From the NCBI RefSeq assembly GCF_900451095.1, contig NZ_UGHV01000001.1, positions 62,001 through 126,000 of the forward strand: a DNA stretch of 64,000 bases, in the 5' to 3' direction. The stretch's first letter is position 1. Each line of letters opens with the position of its first letter. This document shows, one piece after another, positions 1 to 7,131 of the stretch. The notes beneath the pieces were generated by a model. It worked only from the letters and a program-made list of their open reading frames with translations. It searched no databases and was not told the DNA's origin. A program made the translations under genes and the position numbers. Source of the DNA: Helicobacter canis (lineage in GTDB: Bacteria; Campylobacterota; Campylobacteria; Campylobacterales; Helicobacteraceae).

Positions 1-53
1 TTTGGTAGGCGTATGGCTAGTGAATTGCCACTTTGAAAGACTTTTGCGGTCAT
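1..53 (-). CDS. VapB/AbrB-type antitoxin, N-terminal fragment at window edge
   Basis: Only the first 17 codons are in the window. The peptide begins MTAKVFQSGNSLAIRLPK, the typical opening of SpoVT/AbrB-fold antitoxins of the VapB/MazE kind, which bind DNA and neutralise a partner toxin. A strong ribosome binding site (AAAGGAGC on the minus strand, 59-66) precedes the ATG. The partner toxin would lie outside the window to the left. The family call rests on a short but characteristic peptide. Confidence 0.55.
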   Translation of the reverse strand, partial: MTAKVFQSGNSLAIRLP

Positions 54-267
54 TTTTGCTCCTTTAAAGTTGTTACAAATAAGTATATATAAATTTTATA
101 AACTTTTGCGCGTTGGCGTTTCTCCTAGAGTTGCTCGGCGTATGATTTTTGTGATAAAAATGGGGCTTTGCAAGGGCAGACTTGGGATTTACCTTGAGTG
201 GTAATGAGCGCAGACTCGCCGCAGCAATCGCCATTTTTAGCCAAAAAGCATAGTCGCCTATATCGAT
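54..267. other. Intergenic stretch with AT-rich promoter-like segment and degenerate repeat
   Basis: On the minus strand just upstream of the antitoxin start there is an AT-rich run (about 73-103) with a TATACT-like -10. Bases 150-240 resemble a decayed copy of the hairpin repeat family that has GGCTTTGCAAGG at one side and CCGCAGCAATC at the other, with AAAATGG and CCATTTT arms. No gene seen. Confidence 0.4.
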
Positions 268-1446
268 CTATATCGATACCACCTCTATGATCTTATCCAT
301 CTCCACGCTTTCCGTTATCGCCTCTCCCCCCACCTCTATACTCGCAAATTTGCGCGTGTTTGGATCAAAGGCGACTTTCTCTTTGAAGTGCTTGCCTGTT
401 TGCTTGTTTTTTTTCAAGATCACCATTCGGCTATTTTCGCTAAACTCTCTCAAAGCTTCGATCTCTGGCTTGCAGTGTTCTATACGGATTATTATGCTTG
501 CTTCGTGTCCGCCCTTTTTGCTCCCCATAGGATTATCGCGATCGCTCTTAGAAGTTTGCACGATCAAAAAGACTAAAATGCCTAACGAGTGGCACAGCTT
601 GGCTAAAAGGCTAAATTTTAAGCTCTCTTCCTCTTCCATATTTCTGCCATTTGGGCTAGTGATTCTCATCTGTGAGTCGATCAAAAAGACTTTCACGCCC
701 TGCCGATAGAGATTTTTGATATTTTGCGCGATGGTGTAAAGCTCATAGCCCTCGTTTATGATATACATATTATCAAGGTTTGGCGGCTTTCTCTCTGCTT
801 GCTTGGCGCGGATATACTGCTCGATCGTAAATTCAAAGCTAAAAAAGCCTACCTTTGCATAGTGGCTGATATTTTCTAGCACTTGCAGTCCTAGCGTGGT
901 TTTCCCCGCTTCTGGATCGCCACTGATTAGCACAAGTTGCGCTACTTCTATCCCCCCATCAAACACAGAGTCTAAAAAGCCTACCTTTGTCTTAAACTTT
1001 GGCTGCTCTGGTCTTGTAGCATAGTAGTCGATCCATTGGGCTAGGTTTTTATACTCATTACTCTCCACGGCACGATCTAGCATTGAGAGATCTAAAAGCG
1101 TGTTGTTGTCGCTTGCTTTTATCATCTTTAGCCCATTTGCCTTTTGCATTTTTAGCTTGTAGGCTGTGATAAGCTCTTGGGAGAGATTGACAAAGCTAGA
1201 GTTAGGAGCTTTGCTAAAAAGTTCTAGCACATATTCATCGCTTTGCTGCTCTGTGGTTAGAGCGTTCATAAGGCTATGTGTGCTTAGGGCTTTCTTGCCT
1301 TGCAGGGTTAAGATTTTCTCCAAAATCACGCTGCCCTTTTGGCTAAAGACTTGGCGCGGCGTGATCGCTAGAAACTCATCAATATCCTCTTTATAATGCA
1401 CCATCGAGAGTAAAATCTCTTGCTCTAGGCTCTCTAAAGTATCCAT
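268..1446 (-). CDS. DnaB-like replicative helicase of a phage-type element
   Basis: The 392-residue protein has a RecA-fold ATPase core: Walker A GDPEAGKTT near residue 180, a FFSFEF segment just after it typical of DnaB-family helicases, and a Walker B-like VKVFLIDSQ. The first 130 residues are helical and would correspond to the DnaB N-terminal domain. The protein is slightly shorter than cellular DnaB (about 480). It would unwind DNA at the fork of the mobile element. Its start overlaps the stop of the upstream 111-residue gene, so it is the last cistron of a coupled leftward operon. A RadA/KaiC-like ATPase is the alternative. Confidence 0.75.
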   Translation of the reverse strand: MDTLESLEQEILLSMVHYKEDIDEFLAITPRQVFSQKGSVILEKILTLQGKKALSTHSLMNALTTEQQSDEYVLELFSKAPNSSFVNLSQELITAYKLKMQKANGLKMIKASDNNTLLDLSMLDRAVESNEYKNLAQWIDYYATRPEQPKFKTKVGFLDSVFDGGIEVAQLVLISGDPEAGKTTLGLQVLENISHYAKVGFFSFEFTIEQYIRAKQAERKPPNLDNMYIINEGYELYTIAQNIKNLYRQGVKVFLIDSQMRITSPNGRNMEEEESLKFSLLAKLCHSLGILVFLIVQTSKSDRDNPMGSKKGGHEASIIIRIEHCKPEIEALREFSENSRMVILKKNKQTGKHFKEKVAFDPNTRKFASIEVGGEAITESVEMDKIIEVVSI

Positions 1447-1769
1447 TCTAGCTCCCTTTCTTTGACTTCTTTTTTGTAAAAATACATTGATAGCAGGTAT
1501 TGCTCCTCGTATCTGCTGCCCTTATATCGCTGTATCTTTGCCGTGCTAGCCCTTTTGCCCGCCTGCTCCCAGAAAAGCATTTTTAGCAAGTCTAAGAAGT
1601 CATTATCATTGATAAATCGCTTCTTGCTATGCAGTATCTTGGCACTTAAAACTTCTAGCTCACTCTCATTCGCGCTATTGATAAAGCCATTTAGATTTTG
1701 GCAAAAATACTCGCTTAGGGTTATGTTGCTTTGGGATTGCAAAAAATTGACAAAGTCTTGTTTTTTCAT
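1434..1769 (-). CDS. Hypothetical protein, 111 aa, operon with helicase
   Basis: Not recognised. Mostly helical and charged, starting MKKQDFVNFLQSQSNITL and ending KEVKERELEWIL, without membrane segments or cysteine motifs. It overlaps the helicase start by 13 bases and its own ATG overlaps the stop of the upstream repeat-built reading frame, so it is translated as part of the chain. Its position before a DnaB-like helicase would suit a helicase loader or replication accessory protein, but that is position-based inference only. Confidence 0.6.
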   Translation of the reverse strand: MKKQDFVNFLQSQSNITLSEYFCQNLNGFINSANESELEVLSAKILHSKKRFINDNDFLDLLKMLFWEQAGKRASTAKIQRYKGSRYEEQYLLSMYFYKKEVKERELEWIL

Positions 1770-2086
1770 AGTTTGATCCTTTCTCGCGTTGTCTTTTGCG
1801 CGCTTTTGCTAGATTCTACGGCGCGGGCTTGCTCATTATCGCCTAGATAAATCCCTTCGCCCGCGCCTTGAAAGCTAGCAAAATCATCGCAAAATACTTC
1901 CGCTTGCGTGGTATGGTTGGGATTTGCTGCTTTGCTTGTTTCTCTGTCATCGCGAGCGGATTTATCCGCGTGGCGATCCATACTAGAATCCGCTTTTGGT
2001 GTGTTTATGGATTGCCACGCCACTGCTAGCGCAGTGTCTCGCAATGACGCTAAAATCGCGTTTTTCCTAGAATCCACTTTTTTCAT
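1766..2086 (-). CDS. Repeat-built small reading frame coupled into the phage operon
   Basis: The 106-residue frame begins MKKVDSRKNAI; KVDS is the translation of the repeat box AAAGTGGATTCTAG. Residues about 10-50 translate a pair of hairpin repeats, and residues about 65-106 translate a second repeat family shared with 4838-5071. It has an RBS (AAGGAGCC on the minus strand), starts on the stop of the upstream gene and ends on the start of the downstream one, so ribosomes probably pass through it. Whether the peptide has a role is doubtful; it may serve only to keep coupling intact. Confidence 0.35.
   Translation of the reverse strand: MKKVDSRKNAILASLRDTALAVAWQSINTPKADSSMDRHADKSARDDRETSKAANPNHTTQAEVFCDDFASFQGAGEGIYLGDNEQARAVESSKSAQKTTRERIKL
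1946..2073. repeat. Head-to-head pair of GTCATYGCGAG hairpin repeats plus GGATTCTAG boxes
   Basis: First hairpin 1946-1980 with inner arms GCGGA/TCCGC; second, inverted, 2008-2048 with inner arms CACTGC/GCAGTG. The CTAGAATCCRCTTTT box lies between and after them. The first copy uses ATCGC/GCGAT outer arms, the second ATTGC/GCAAT. Confidence 0.85.
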
Positions 2087-2415
2087 TTTTGGCTCCTTGT
2101 GTAGAATATTTCTAATGCGTTTTTAATCGCGTTTAATTGTGCTTCGCACGCCTTATCTTTGGTATGCGTATTTATATAGCGCGTCACTACTCTCTCGCGT
2201 ATCTCTTGGGCTTTTGCTTGGTAGGCTACTATGTCTAGCTTATCTTGTAGTATTTGCTTATTTTGCGTATCTAGGAGTGTGCTGGCGTTTGCTAGCTCGC
2301 CTTTAAGCCTTGCTATCTCTTTGCCTTGCGTGTAGTTCCATACGCTAAGGGTGGAGATAAAGCCTAGCAGAGCAATAAACGCGATTGATACGGCTATAAT
2401 CGTTGCTTTACTCAT
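2083..2415 (-). CDS. Small single-pass membrane protein with coiled coil (spanin-like?)
   Basis: 110 residues. One N-terminal membrane segment (residues about 5-27, ATIIAVSIAFIALLGFISTL), then a charged heptad-like helix (30-80) and a C-terminal tail with one cysteine. This topology and size fit phage inner-membrane spanins (Rz-like), but no sequence hallmark proves it and no holin or endolysin is visible nearby. It overlaps the YopX-family gene by 8 bases and is coupled to the next frame. Confidence 0.55.
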   Translation of the reverse strand: MSKATIIAVSIAFIALLGFISTLSVWNYTQGKEIARLKGELANASTLLDTQNKQILQDKLDIVAYQAKAQEIRERVVTRYINTHTKDKACEAQLNAIKNALEIFYTRSQK

Positions 2416-2800
2416 TCTGCCCCCTTAGCTCTGCGTTCTCGTGTATATTCCCTATGACTTCCACACACTCTAGCTTATTGTCTTTGTAGCCATTGTCTCT
2501 GTTATCATATATGCCTTGTAGTCTTGTGCCACAATCCACTTGGAATTCTTTCTCAATGCTTGGGTGTATGATGTAGAATGTGCTTTCTGCATATATCACT
2601 TCTAGCGGTTTTGTGTATTTTCTATATTTCACCATATCGCCGACATAGATTTTTTTACCATTCTTATCATAAAATCCACTCCATAGCTCTACTTCTGCAT
2701 CATCGCTGAATCCACTAAGCCCCATATATTTTTTAACTACATCTCCAGCATACTTTTGCCCATTGTCCCAAATCCTAAAATCAAAGTCTTTTAGCTTCAT
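2408..2800 (-). CDS. YopX-family phage protein
   Basis: 130 residues. It shows the YopX pattern: an N-terminal FRIWDNGQK-type segment, the central WSGFYDKNGKKIYVGDMVKY and the C-terminal EVIGNIHENAEL. YopX proteins are common accessory genes of phages and integrative elements in Firmicutes and Campylobacterota; their role is unknown. The start codon overlaps the stop of the upstream 56-residue coiled-coil gene (ATGA type) and the end overlaps the next gene. This is one of the best indicators that the region is phage-derived. Confidence 0.8.
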   Translation of the reverse strand: MKLKDFDFRIWDNGQKYAGDVVKKYMGLSGFSDDAEVELWSGFYDKNGKKIYVGDMVKYRKYTKPLEVIYAESTFYIIHPSIEKEFQVDCGTRLQGIYDNRDNGYKDNKLECVEVIGNIHENAELRGQNE

Positions 2801-2967
2801 CGCTTCTCCTTTTGCGCTTTGCTCTCTAGCTTCTTTACTCTCTCTGCTAGCTCTTGTATTGCCACCATTGCTAGTTGCTGATTCTGTGCTAGATTATTAT
2901 TTGACTCTGTGAGCCTAGCGATTACTTCTTGCATTTCTTGTAGTTGCTTTGCTTGGGATTCTGTCAT
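2797..2967 (-). CDS. 56-residue coiled-coil protein
   Basis: A short frame beginning MTESQAKQLQEMQEVIARL and ending KKLESKAQKEKR. It has a clear RBS (AAAGGAGCAAAA before the ATG at 2967), heptad-spaced hydrophobics throughout and no cysteine or proline, so it should form a coiled coil. The TGA overlaps the ATG of the YopX-family gene, placing it in the same coupled operon. Function unknown; in phages such proteins are often regulators or scaffold-like. Confidence 0.6.
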   Translation of the reverse strand: MTESQAKQLQEMQEVIARLTESNNNLAQNQQLAMVAIQELAERVKKLESKAQKEKR

Positions 2968-3018
2968 TTTTGCTCCTTTGTAAAAAATAAGTTCGTTTCT
3001 TGCAAATACTTCGCTAGC

Positions 3019-3312
3019 CTAGTAAGCTCTTGGATCAAAAAGGCGTTTTTGCTCTTGTTTTGCTTCTTGGCATACTTTCTTAGCTTTGTGATATTTGCTT
3101 GTCGCATTTTGAACTTTTTGCGGTGCTTTCCTTGCATAGATTCTCCTTGTGGCTAGTTTTAGGGCTTTGTCATAAGGCTTTAGGTGTGCGTTGATCGCCC
3201 ACTCGATCACTTCGCTGCGGCTGATGTGATAGCTTGTGGCGACTACTTGGATAAAGCCTAGGATCTCATCGCTCAAATAAAAGCTGGGGCTATGGATTTT
3301 CTCACTAAGCAT
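3019..3312 (-). CDS. Hypothetical protein with RHH-like N-terminus
   Basis: 97 residues starting MLSEKIHSPSFYLSDEILGF. Residues 8-45 (short strand, then two helices with SRSEVIEWAINAHL) resemble a ribbon-helix-helix DNA-binding fold; the C-terminal half is strongly basic (repeated K and R). A good RBS (AAAGGAGC) precedes the ATG. A small DNA-binding regulator of the element is plausible but not certain. Confidence 0.55.
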   Translation of the reverse strand: MLSEKIHSPSFYLSDEILGFIQVVATSYHISRSEVIEWAINAHLKPYDKALKLATRRIYARKAPQKVQNATSKYHKAKKVCQEAKQEQKRLFDPRAY

Positions 3313-3328
3313 TTATGCTCCTTTTTCT

Positions 3329-3480
3329 GTCATCGCGAGCCGCGATAGCGTCGTGGCGATCCATAAATTTTGCGCTAGCAAAATACGCTTCCCTAGAATC
3401 CGCTTTTGGTGTGTTTATGGATTGCCACGCGGTGCAAGCACCGCTCGCAATGACAAAAGGGGCATTTCTCCTAGAATCCA
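3329..3480. repeat. Two inverted hairpin repeats in phage operon
   Basis: Hairpin 3329-3362 and inverted hairpin 3418-3453 (inner arms GGTGC/GCACC), separated and followed by CTAGAATCC boxes. A 63-codon frame across the minus strand (3305-3496, MREIKVDS...) is wholly composed of these repeats. Confidence 0.8.
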
Positions 3481-3483
3481 CTT

Positions 3484-4575
3484 TTATTTCACGCATAGAA
3501 CAGCCTTTCCGCCGAGATTTTTAGGCATTTTTGGCGTTAGTCTCGTGTGATTTGTGGATTCTACGGCGTGGGCGTTTCCGTCATCGCGAGCGGCTCCCCC
3601 CACCCTGTCATCGCGAGCGGATTTATCCGCGTGGCGATCCACTTTTATGGATTGCTTCGTTTCACTCGCAATGACGGGGAATAATCCTTGCCAGCCCATA
3701 TCCACGCTCTTTTCAATCACGGCGCATATATCTTGCCCCTGCTCTTTTAGTCGTTGTATCTTGCGTAGTTGAAAGTCGATTTGACTAGGCTTTAATCGTG
3801 CTTTGCTGGATTCTTGCTTATAACGGATCCAAAGCTTTATCGCTTCTTGCTCTTTTTCGTTAAAGGCTTTTAAGTCTAAAAAGCTTGCAAGATCTTTTGC
3901 TTTCTCGCGCGTGCGTTTAGAACTACTATCTTTATAAGAATCTTGTAAAAGATTCTTATTTATAGTGCGCAAATTTTGCGCATTTTTATTAGGCGTTATC
4001 TCACTACTAGGATCCGCTTTTTTATCGTCATCGCGAGCCTTGCTCTGCAAGGCGTGGCGATCCATACTAGAATCCACTTTTTCATTATGGATTGCTTCGG
4101 TCGCTTCGCTCCCTCGCAATGACCCCCTAGCAAAGCACAGATTCAATAAATAGCGTTGTGTTTCTGTCTGCACGATCAGCACGCGCCTTTTCCTTGGCAC
4201 GCTGACATCTTTTGCCACGCTTGAAGTGAAGTTTGCTACCTCTTGGGGTTCATCGACATAAGGATACTCATAAAAGCCCTCTTCTAGATCATAGGTATTT
4301 GCCTCCCTCTCCACACCTTTAAAGACCTTTATCGCCCGAGTATTAGTAAAAATCTCTCGCAAATACTTGCGGCAAGAATTAGGGCTTATCATTAGCTGCT
4401 TTGCGATATGACTCACACTTAGCTTCCACTCTTTAGGGAGTGTGTAGATATAGCTTGCCACGCCTATGGCTTGCAGACTTAGCCCGCAATGCCACATATC
4501 CGCAGGGATTAGGTGATTGATCCTGCCGTATTTTAATTCTATTTGCTTATTTTGGTAGTAGATTGTTTTACTCAT
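3484..4575 (-). CDS. Winged-helix replication-initiation-type protein with repeat insertions
   Basis: 363 residues from the ATG at 4575, chosen because GAAGGAGC lies just upstream; the frame stays open further but would begin inside the RBS. Residues 15-100 (ADMWHCGLSLQAIGVASYIY ... SVSHIAKQLMISPNSCRKYL) look like the winged-helix domain of phage replisome organiser/replication proteins. Residues about 225-300 are a second helical domain. Two stretches, about 145-187 (SLRGSEATEAIHN...) and 294-345, are translated hairpin repeats. The real 3' end is probably displaced by the second repeat. It likely initiates or primes replication of the element, upstream of the helicase. Confidence 0.6.
   Translation of the reverse strand: MSKTIYYQNKQIELKYGRINHLIPADMWHCGLSLQAIGVASYIYTLPKEWKLSVSHIAKQLMISPNSCRKYLREIFTNTRAIKVFKGVEREANTYDLEEGFYEYPYVDEPQEVANFTSSVAKDVSVPRKRRVLIVQTETQRYLLNLCFARGSLRGSEATEAIHNEKVDSSMDRHALQSKARDDDKKADPSSEITPNKNAQNLRTINKNLLQDSYKDSSSKRTREKAKDLASFLDLKAFNEKEQEAIKLWIRYKQESSKARLKPSQIDFQLRKIQRLKEQGQDICAVIEKSVDMGWQGLFPVIASETKQSIKVDRHADKSARDDRVGGAARDDGNAHAVESTNHTRLTPKMPKNLGGKAVLCVK
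3577..3694. repeat. Hairpin repeats inside the replication-type gene (C-terminal)
   Basis: Truncated copy near 3579-3592, full hairpin 3606-3641 (inner GCGGA/TCCGC) and an inverted copy 3658-3694, in frame with the gene. Confidence 0.75.
4027..4123. repeat. Hairpin repeat pair inside the replication-type gene
   Basis: Hairpin 4027-4064 with inner arms CCTTG/CAAGG, CTAGAATCCACTTTTT box, then inverted copy 4086-4123 (TGGATTGCTTCGGTCGCTTC form). Both are read through in frame. Confidence 0.75.
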
Positions 4576-4655
4576 TTTATGCTCCTTCTCGCGTTGTCTT
4601 TTCTGCGCTTTCTCTGTCATCGCGAGCCGACTTGTCGGCGTGGCGATCCATTAAC

Positions 4656-4841
4656 CTAAAATCCATTATCCACCTCCCCTATGCTTAAGAGCATTTCTAG
4701 CCCTACTTCTTTCTCACACTCTTGGCACTCACACCTAAGCTCTTTGATCTCATCTTGCTCTAGGTAGTCAAACTCATTTTCTAGCTTGGTGGTTATTTCA
4801 TTTTCACGCCCACAAAAAGGGCAGTCAAATATCAAGATCAT
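4656..4841 (-). CDS. Small zinc-ribbon protein, 61 aa
   Basis: Four paired cysteines, CPFC near residue 8 and CECQEC near residue 38, form a likely zinc ribbon; the rest is acidic. AAGGAG lies upstream of the ATG. Such small zinc ribbons are frequent in phage early regions; function unknown. Its start overlaps the upstream repeat-built frame. Confidence 0.6.
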   Translation of the reverse strand: MILIFDCPFCGRENEITTKLENEFDYLEQDEIKELRCECQECEKEVGLEMLLSIGEVDNGF

Positions 4842-5071
4842 CTCACACTCCTTTCTCGCGTTGTCTTTTCTGCGCTTTTTGTGGATTCTGCGCGGTGGGC
4901 TTGCTCATTTACGCCGAGTAAAATCCCTTCGCCCACCGCTTGAAAACCCCAAAAATCGCTAGAAAATCCTGCCGCTTGCGTGGTTGGCTTAGAATTGTTG
5001 CTTGCTCTGTCATCGCGAGCGGATTTATCCGCGTGGCGATCCATAAACACACTAGAATCCACTTTTATCAT
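4838..5071 (-). CDS. Repeat-built small reading frame, paralogue of 1766-2086
   Basis: 77 codons starting MIKVDSSVF. The first part translates a hairpin repeat (5009-5043). The last 45 residues, ending KSAEKTTRERSVR, are homologous to the end of the frame at 1766-2086 (KSAQKTTRERIKL). It has an RBS (AAAGGAGCAAGA) and is coupled to the next gene. Probably translated, probably without a specific function. Confidence 0.3.
   Translation of the reverse strand: MIKVDSSVFMDRHADKSARDDRASNNSKPTTQAAGFSSDFWGFQAVGEGILLGVNEQAHRAESTKSAEKTTRERSVR
4892..4939. repeat. Hairpin repeat with TTGCTCATT loop (second copy)
   Basis: Arms GCGGTGGGC (4892-4900) and GCCCACCGC (4931-4939). The copy at 1820-1867 has the same loop but arms GGCGCGGGC and GCCCGCGCC. 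A third copy lies near 8612-8672. Confidence 0.75.
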
Positions 5072-5081
5072 TCTTGCTCCT

Positions 5082-5198
5082 TTACAAAATCTCGCGCAAA
5101 ACTAGCACATAAACAATCACACCTAGCACCATAAACACTAGGTAATCACTCACAACCAAAGCCCCTTTTTTCCTTAAGTAGTCAAAGAGTTTTTTCAT
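5082..5198 (-). CDS. 38-residue membrane peptide
   Basis: Short frame MKKLFDYLRKKGALVV... with one membrane helix (residues about 16-34, rich in V, L and Y) and a basic N-terminal end. It sits between two repeat blocks in the leftward operon; an RBS-like GAAAGGTGTG precedes the ATG. A holin-like or small regulatory membrane peptide is possible; nothing firmer can be said. Confidence 0.4.
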   Translation of the reverse strand: MKKLFDYLRKKGALVVSDYLVFMVLGVIVYVLVLREIL

Positions 5199-5221
5199 TT
5201 TCACACCTTTCTCGTTTCTCT

Positions 5222-5364
5222 GTCATCGCGAGCCTTGCCCTGCAAGGCGTGGCGATCCATTTTCACACTAGAATCCGCGTTTGGTGCTTTATGGATTGCT
5301 TCGGTCGCTTCGCTCCCTCGCAATGACACTAAAATCGCGTTTTTACTAGAATCCACTTTTTTCA
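5222..5364. repeat. Hairpin repeat pair with GGATTCTAG boxes
   Basis: Hairpin 5222-5259 (inner CTTGC/GCAAG), inverted copy about 5291-5328, boxes on both sides. Intergenic between the 38-residue gene and the integrase. Confidence 0.8.
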
Positions 5365-5451
5365 TTTCTCGCTCCTTTTATTTTTTCGCCGATTTTTCCG
5401 CAGACTCTCTGTCCGCCTTTATCCCGTTTTGGGATTCTAGGATTTGGGTGA

Positions 5452-5535
5452 TTAAATCGTGGCTTTGCAAGGCGAGCGCGGAGATAAGGCTGGGTCGCCT
5501 ATCGCACAAGCGAGCCGCAGCAATCCACGATTTAA
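5452..5535. repeat. Long hairpin repeat with GATAAGGCT..GCCTATCG core
   Basis: Arms TTAAATCGTGG (5452-5462) and CCACGATTTAA (5525-5535) around a conserved core containing GGAGATAAGGCTGGGTCGCC. The integrase stop codon lies inside this element, so its last residues are repeat-encoded. Confidence 0.75.
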
Positions 5536-6641
5536 GCCCCAAAGCCGAATCCCCCAAGCCTAAAGCCCACAAAGGTTGCCCTCTCCCGCTTTTGCGGCAT
5601 ATACTTCACATAGTGGGTGAATGTCGTATGCAGCGAGCTATGCCCCAGCATCGCACTTATCCACAGCGGCTCCTCTCCATTTACTAACATCATCGTGGCA
5701 AAGCTATGGCGCGTTTGATACAGCACGCGAGCTTCTAGCCCACACATCGCCAAAGCTTGCTTCCAGCGGACTGCAAGTTCTTTTTCATCAAGGGTGAAAA
5801 GCCGATTATGCTTACGCTTTAGAGTCGCTCTTAAAGCGATTTGACTCTGCAGGGCTAGCTTGGCATTTTCTAGTAGGTCGATATATCTAGCCTTGCCTGT
5901 TTTGGTGGTGCTTATGGCATTTCTTAGCCGCTCTTTTGACTTGCAGATATAGACTTTGTCATTTTCTAGGTCTATATCGCTTACCTCTAGGGCTAGGATC
6001 TCTCCTAGCCTAGCCCCGCTAAAGATCGCAAAGCCTAGATAATTTCTCACTTCTAGCCACTTTTTATCATCTCTTGCTAGACACTCACACGCCCTTAGCA
6101 CTGCTTCTGCCTCTTGTAGATTTAGCGGCTTTATATCTGGCTCTTTTAGGGCTAGCTTTCTATGCCTTTGGACGATGATATTATTGCTAAGCACGCCAGC
6201 TTCCTTAGCATAGGCGATAAGGCGATTTAGCATATCGATTTGCTCCTTTGCCATATCGCGCACGATTTGCTCATAGCCAGCTTGATTTAGCAGGCTTATT
6301 TCATAAGGGATTTTTTGGGCGATTAACCTTAGGTGGCTTTCATATCGCTTTAGGCTTTGAGGCTTCAAATGCCCACATCTAGTGCGCAAAAAGCTCTCCC
6401 CTAGTGTCTGTATATCTGCTAGGTTTTCAAGCTTTGTGCTTGTAGCCCTTAGGCTTGCCTTTTGCCCTTGTAAGAAGCTTATGCAAAGCTCTTTTATACG
6501 GCTTGCTATATCTGCTAGGCTTTCTTGCTTATATGGCTCCCCAGAGCTAAAGCGCAGCCGCCCTAGGCTGGTGTTGCAGTCGATATAGGCGATGCCGTTG
6601 CGATCTCGTATATGAGACTTTTTAATGTGTAGATTGTCCAT
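5532..6641 (-). CDS. Tyrosine recombinase (phage/island integrase)
   Basis: 369 residues. N-terminal Arm/SAM-like region, core-binding domain about 70-165, catalytic domain 185-350. The catalytic set is visible: Arg in SGARLGE, Lys in TKTGKARYID, RH in YQTRHSFATM, His in LGHSSLHTT and the nucleophile Tyr in HYVKYM. The first His of the usual HxLRH box is Tyr, as in many phage integrases. It should integrate and excise the leftward element; attachment sites could not be identified, but the end of the element is expected close to 6642-7083. The extreme C-terminus runs into a repeat. Confidence 0.9.
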   Translation of the reverse strand: MDNLHIKKSHIRDRNGIAYIDCNTSLGRLRFSSGEPYKQESLADIASRIKELCISFLQGQKASLRATSTKLENLADIQTLGESFLRTRCGHLKPQSLKRYESHLRLIAQKIPYEISLLNQAGYEQIVRDMAKEQIDMLNRLIAYAKEAGVLSNNIIVQRHRKLALKEPDIKPLNLQEAEAVLRACECLARDDKKWLEVRNYLGFAIFSGARLGEILALEVSDIDLENDKVYICKSKERLRNAISTTKTGKARYIDLLENAKLALQSQIALRATLKRKHNRLFTLDEKELAVRWKQALAMCGLEARVLYQTRHSFATMMLVNGEEPLWISAMLGHSSLHTTFTHYVKYMPQKRERATFVGFRLGGFGFGA

Positions 6642-6654
6642 TTAATCTCCTTTG

Positions 6655-6907
6655 TAGATTCGGTCTTGGGTAGGCAATGCGGCAGTGTTGCAAACTTTGT
6701 GAAAGGCACGATCGCCAAGATCGCTAACCTTCCCCAAAGTTTGCAAAGCTCCCACAGCCCCACCGCAACTCCTAGAATCTTGTTGAAAAAATAAGTTTCT
6801 GTCATTGCGAGATTTTGCGCTAGCAAAATCGTGGCAATCCATAAACACACTAGAATCCACTTTTTTATTGTCATCGCGAGCCTTGCTCTGCAAGGCGTGG
6901 CGATCCA
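6655..6907. repeat. Repeat cluster upstream of integrase
   Basis: A long hairpin (6657-6790; begins GATTCGGTCTTGGG, arms CAAACTTTG/CAAAGTTTG, ends CCCCACCGCAACTCCTAGAATC) followed by two small hairpins, 6801-6841 (inner GATTTTGC/GCAAAATC, outer ATTGC/GCAAT) and 6870-6907 (inner CCTTG/CAAGG, outer ATCGC/GCGAT). The two small copies show compensatory change at the outer arm. Confidence 0.85.
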
Positions 6908-6909
6908 TA

Positions 6910-7083
6910 CTAAATTTCCACATTTTTATCTCCTTCATCTTTTCTAGAACGCGCTTTTGCAATGCGCTCTGACCCCCACTCCAAAAAGCGCAAAAAATAA
7001 TAAATAAGTGCGAGAAAAATCACTACTTTAACACCACTGCTAACCCCACTCATAAATATTTCAAACAGCCTATCATCATTCAT
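6910..7083 (-). CDS. 57-residue single-pass membrane protein
   Basis: Frame MNDDRLFEIFMSGVSSGVKV..., with one membrane helix about residues 19-34 and a basic, charged tail that ends in KNVEI at the edge of the repeat cluster. A purine-rich RBS-like AAAAGGAGGTC lies before the ATG. Unknown function; it may belong to the integrated element or be the first gene outside it. Confidence 0.5.
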   Translation of the reverse strand: MNDDRLFEIFMSGVSSGVKVVIFLALIYYFLRFLEWGSERIAKARSRKDEGDKNVEI

Positions 7084-7102
7084 TTTTGACCTCCTTTTTT
7101 TG

Positions 7103-7108
7103 TATAAT
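7103..7108 (+). promoter_or_regulatory. Probable -10 box TATAAT
   Basis: TGTATAATTC lies 24 bases before the ATG at 7132, with a T-rich stretch upstream as is usual for Helicobacter promoters, and AAAAGGAG in between. Confidence 0.6.
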
Positions 7109-7131
7109 TCACCATCACAAAAGGAGTTTTT

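Noticed and set aside
1946-2073. CRISPR array or integron attC cassettes as an explanation of the repeats
   Set aside because: No regular spacing, no unique spacers between identical repeats and no cas or integron-type integrase gene; copies are dispersed, inverted and inside genes.
6642-6962. A 106-codon frame upstream of the integrase
   Set aside because: It is almost wholly repeat translation (MDRHALQSKARDD...) and overlaps the better 57-residue membrane gene in another frame.
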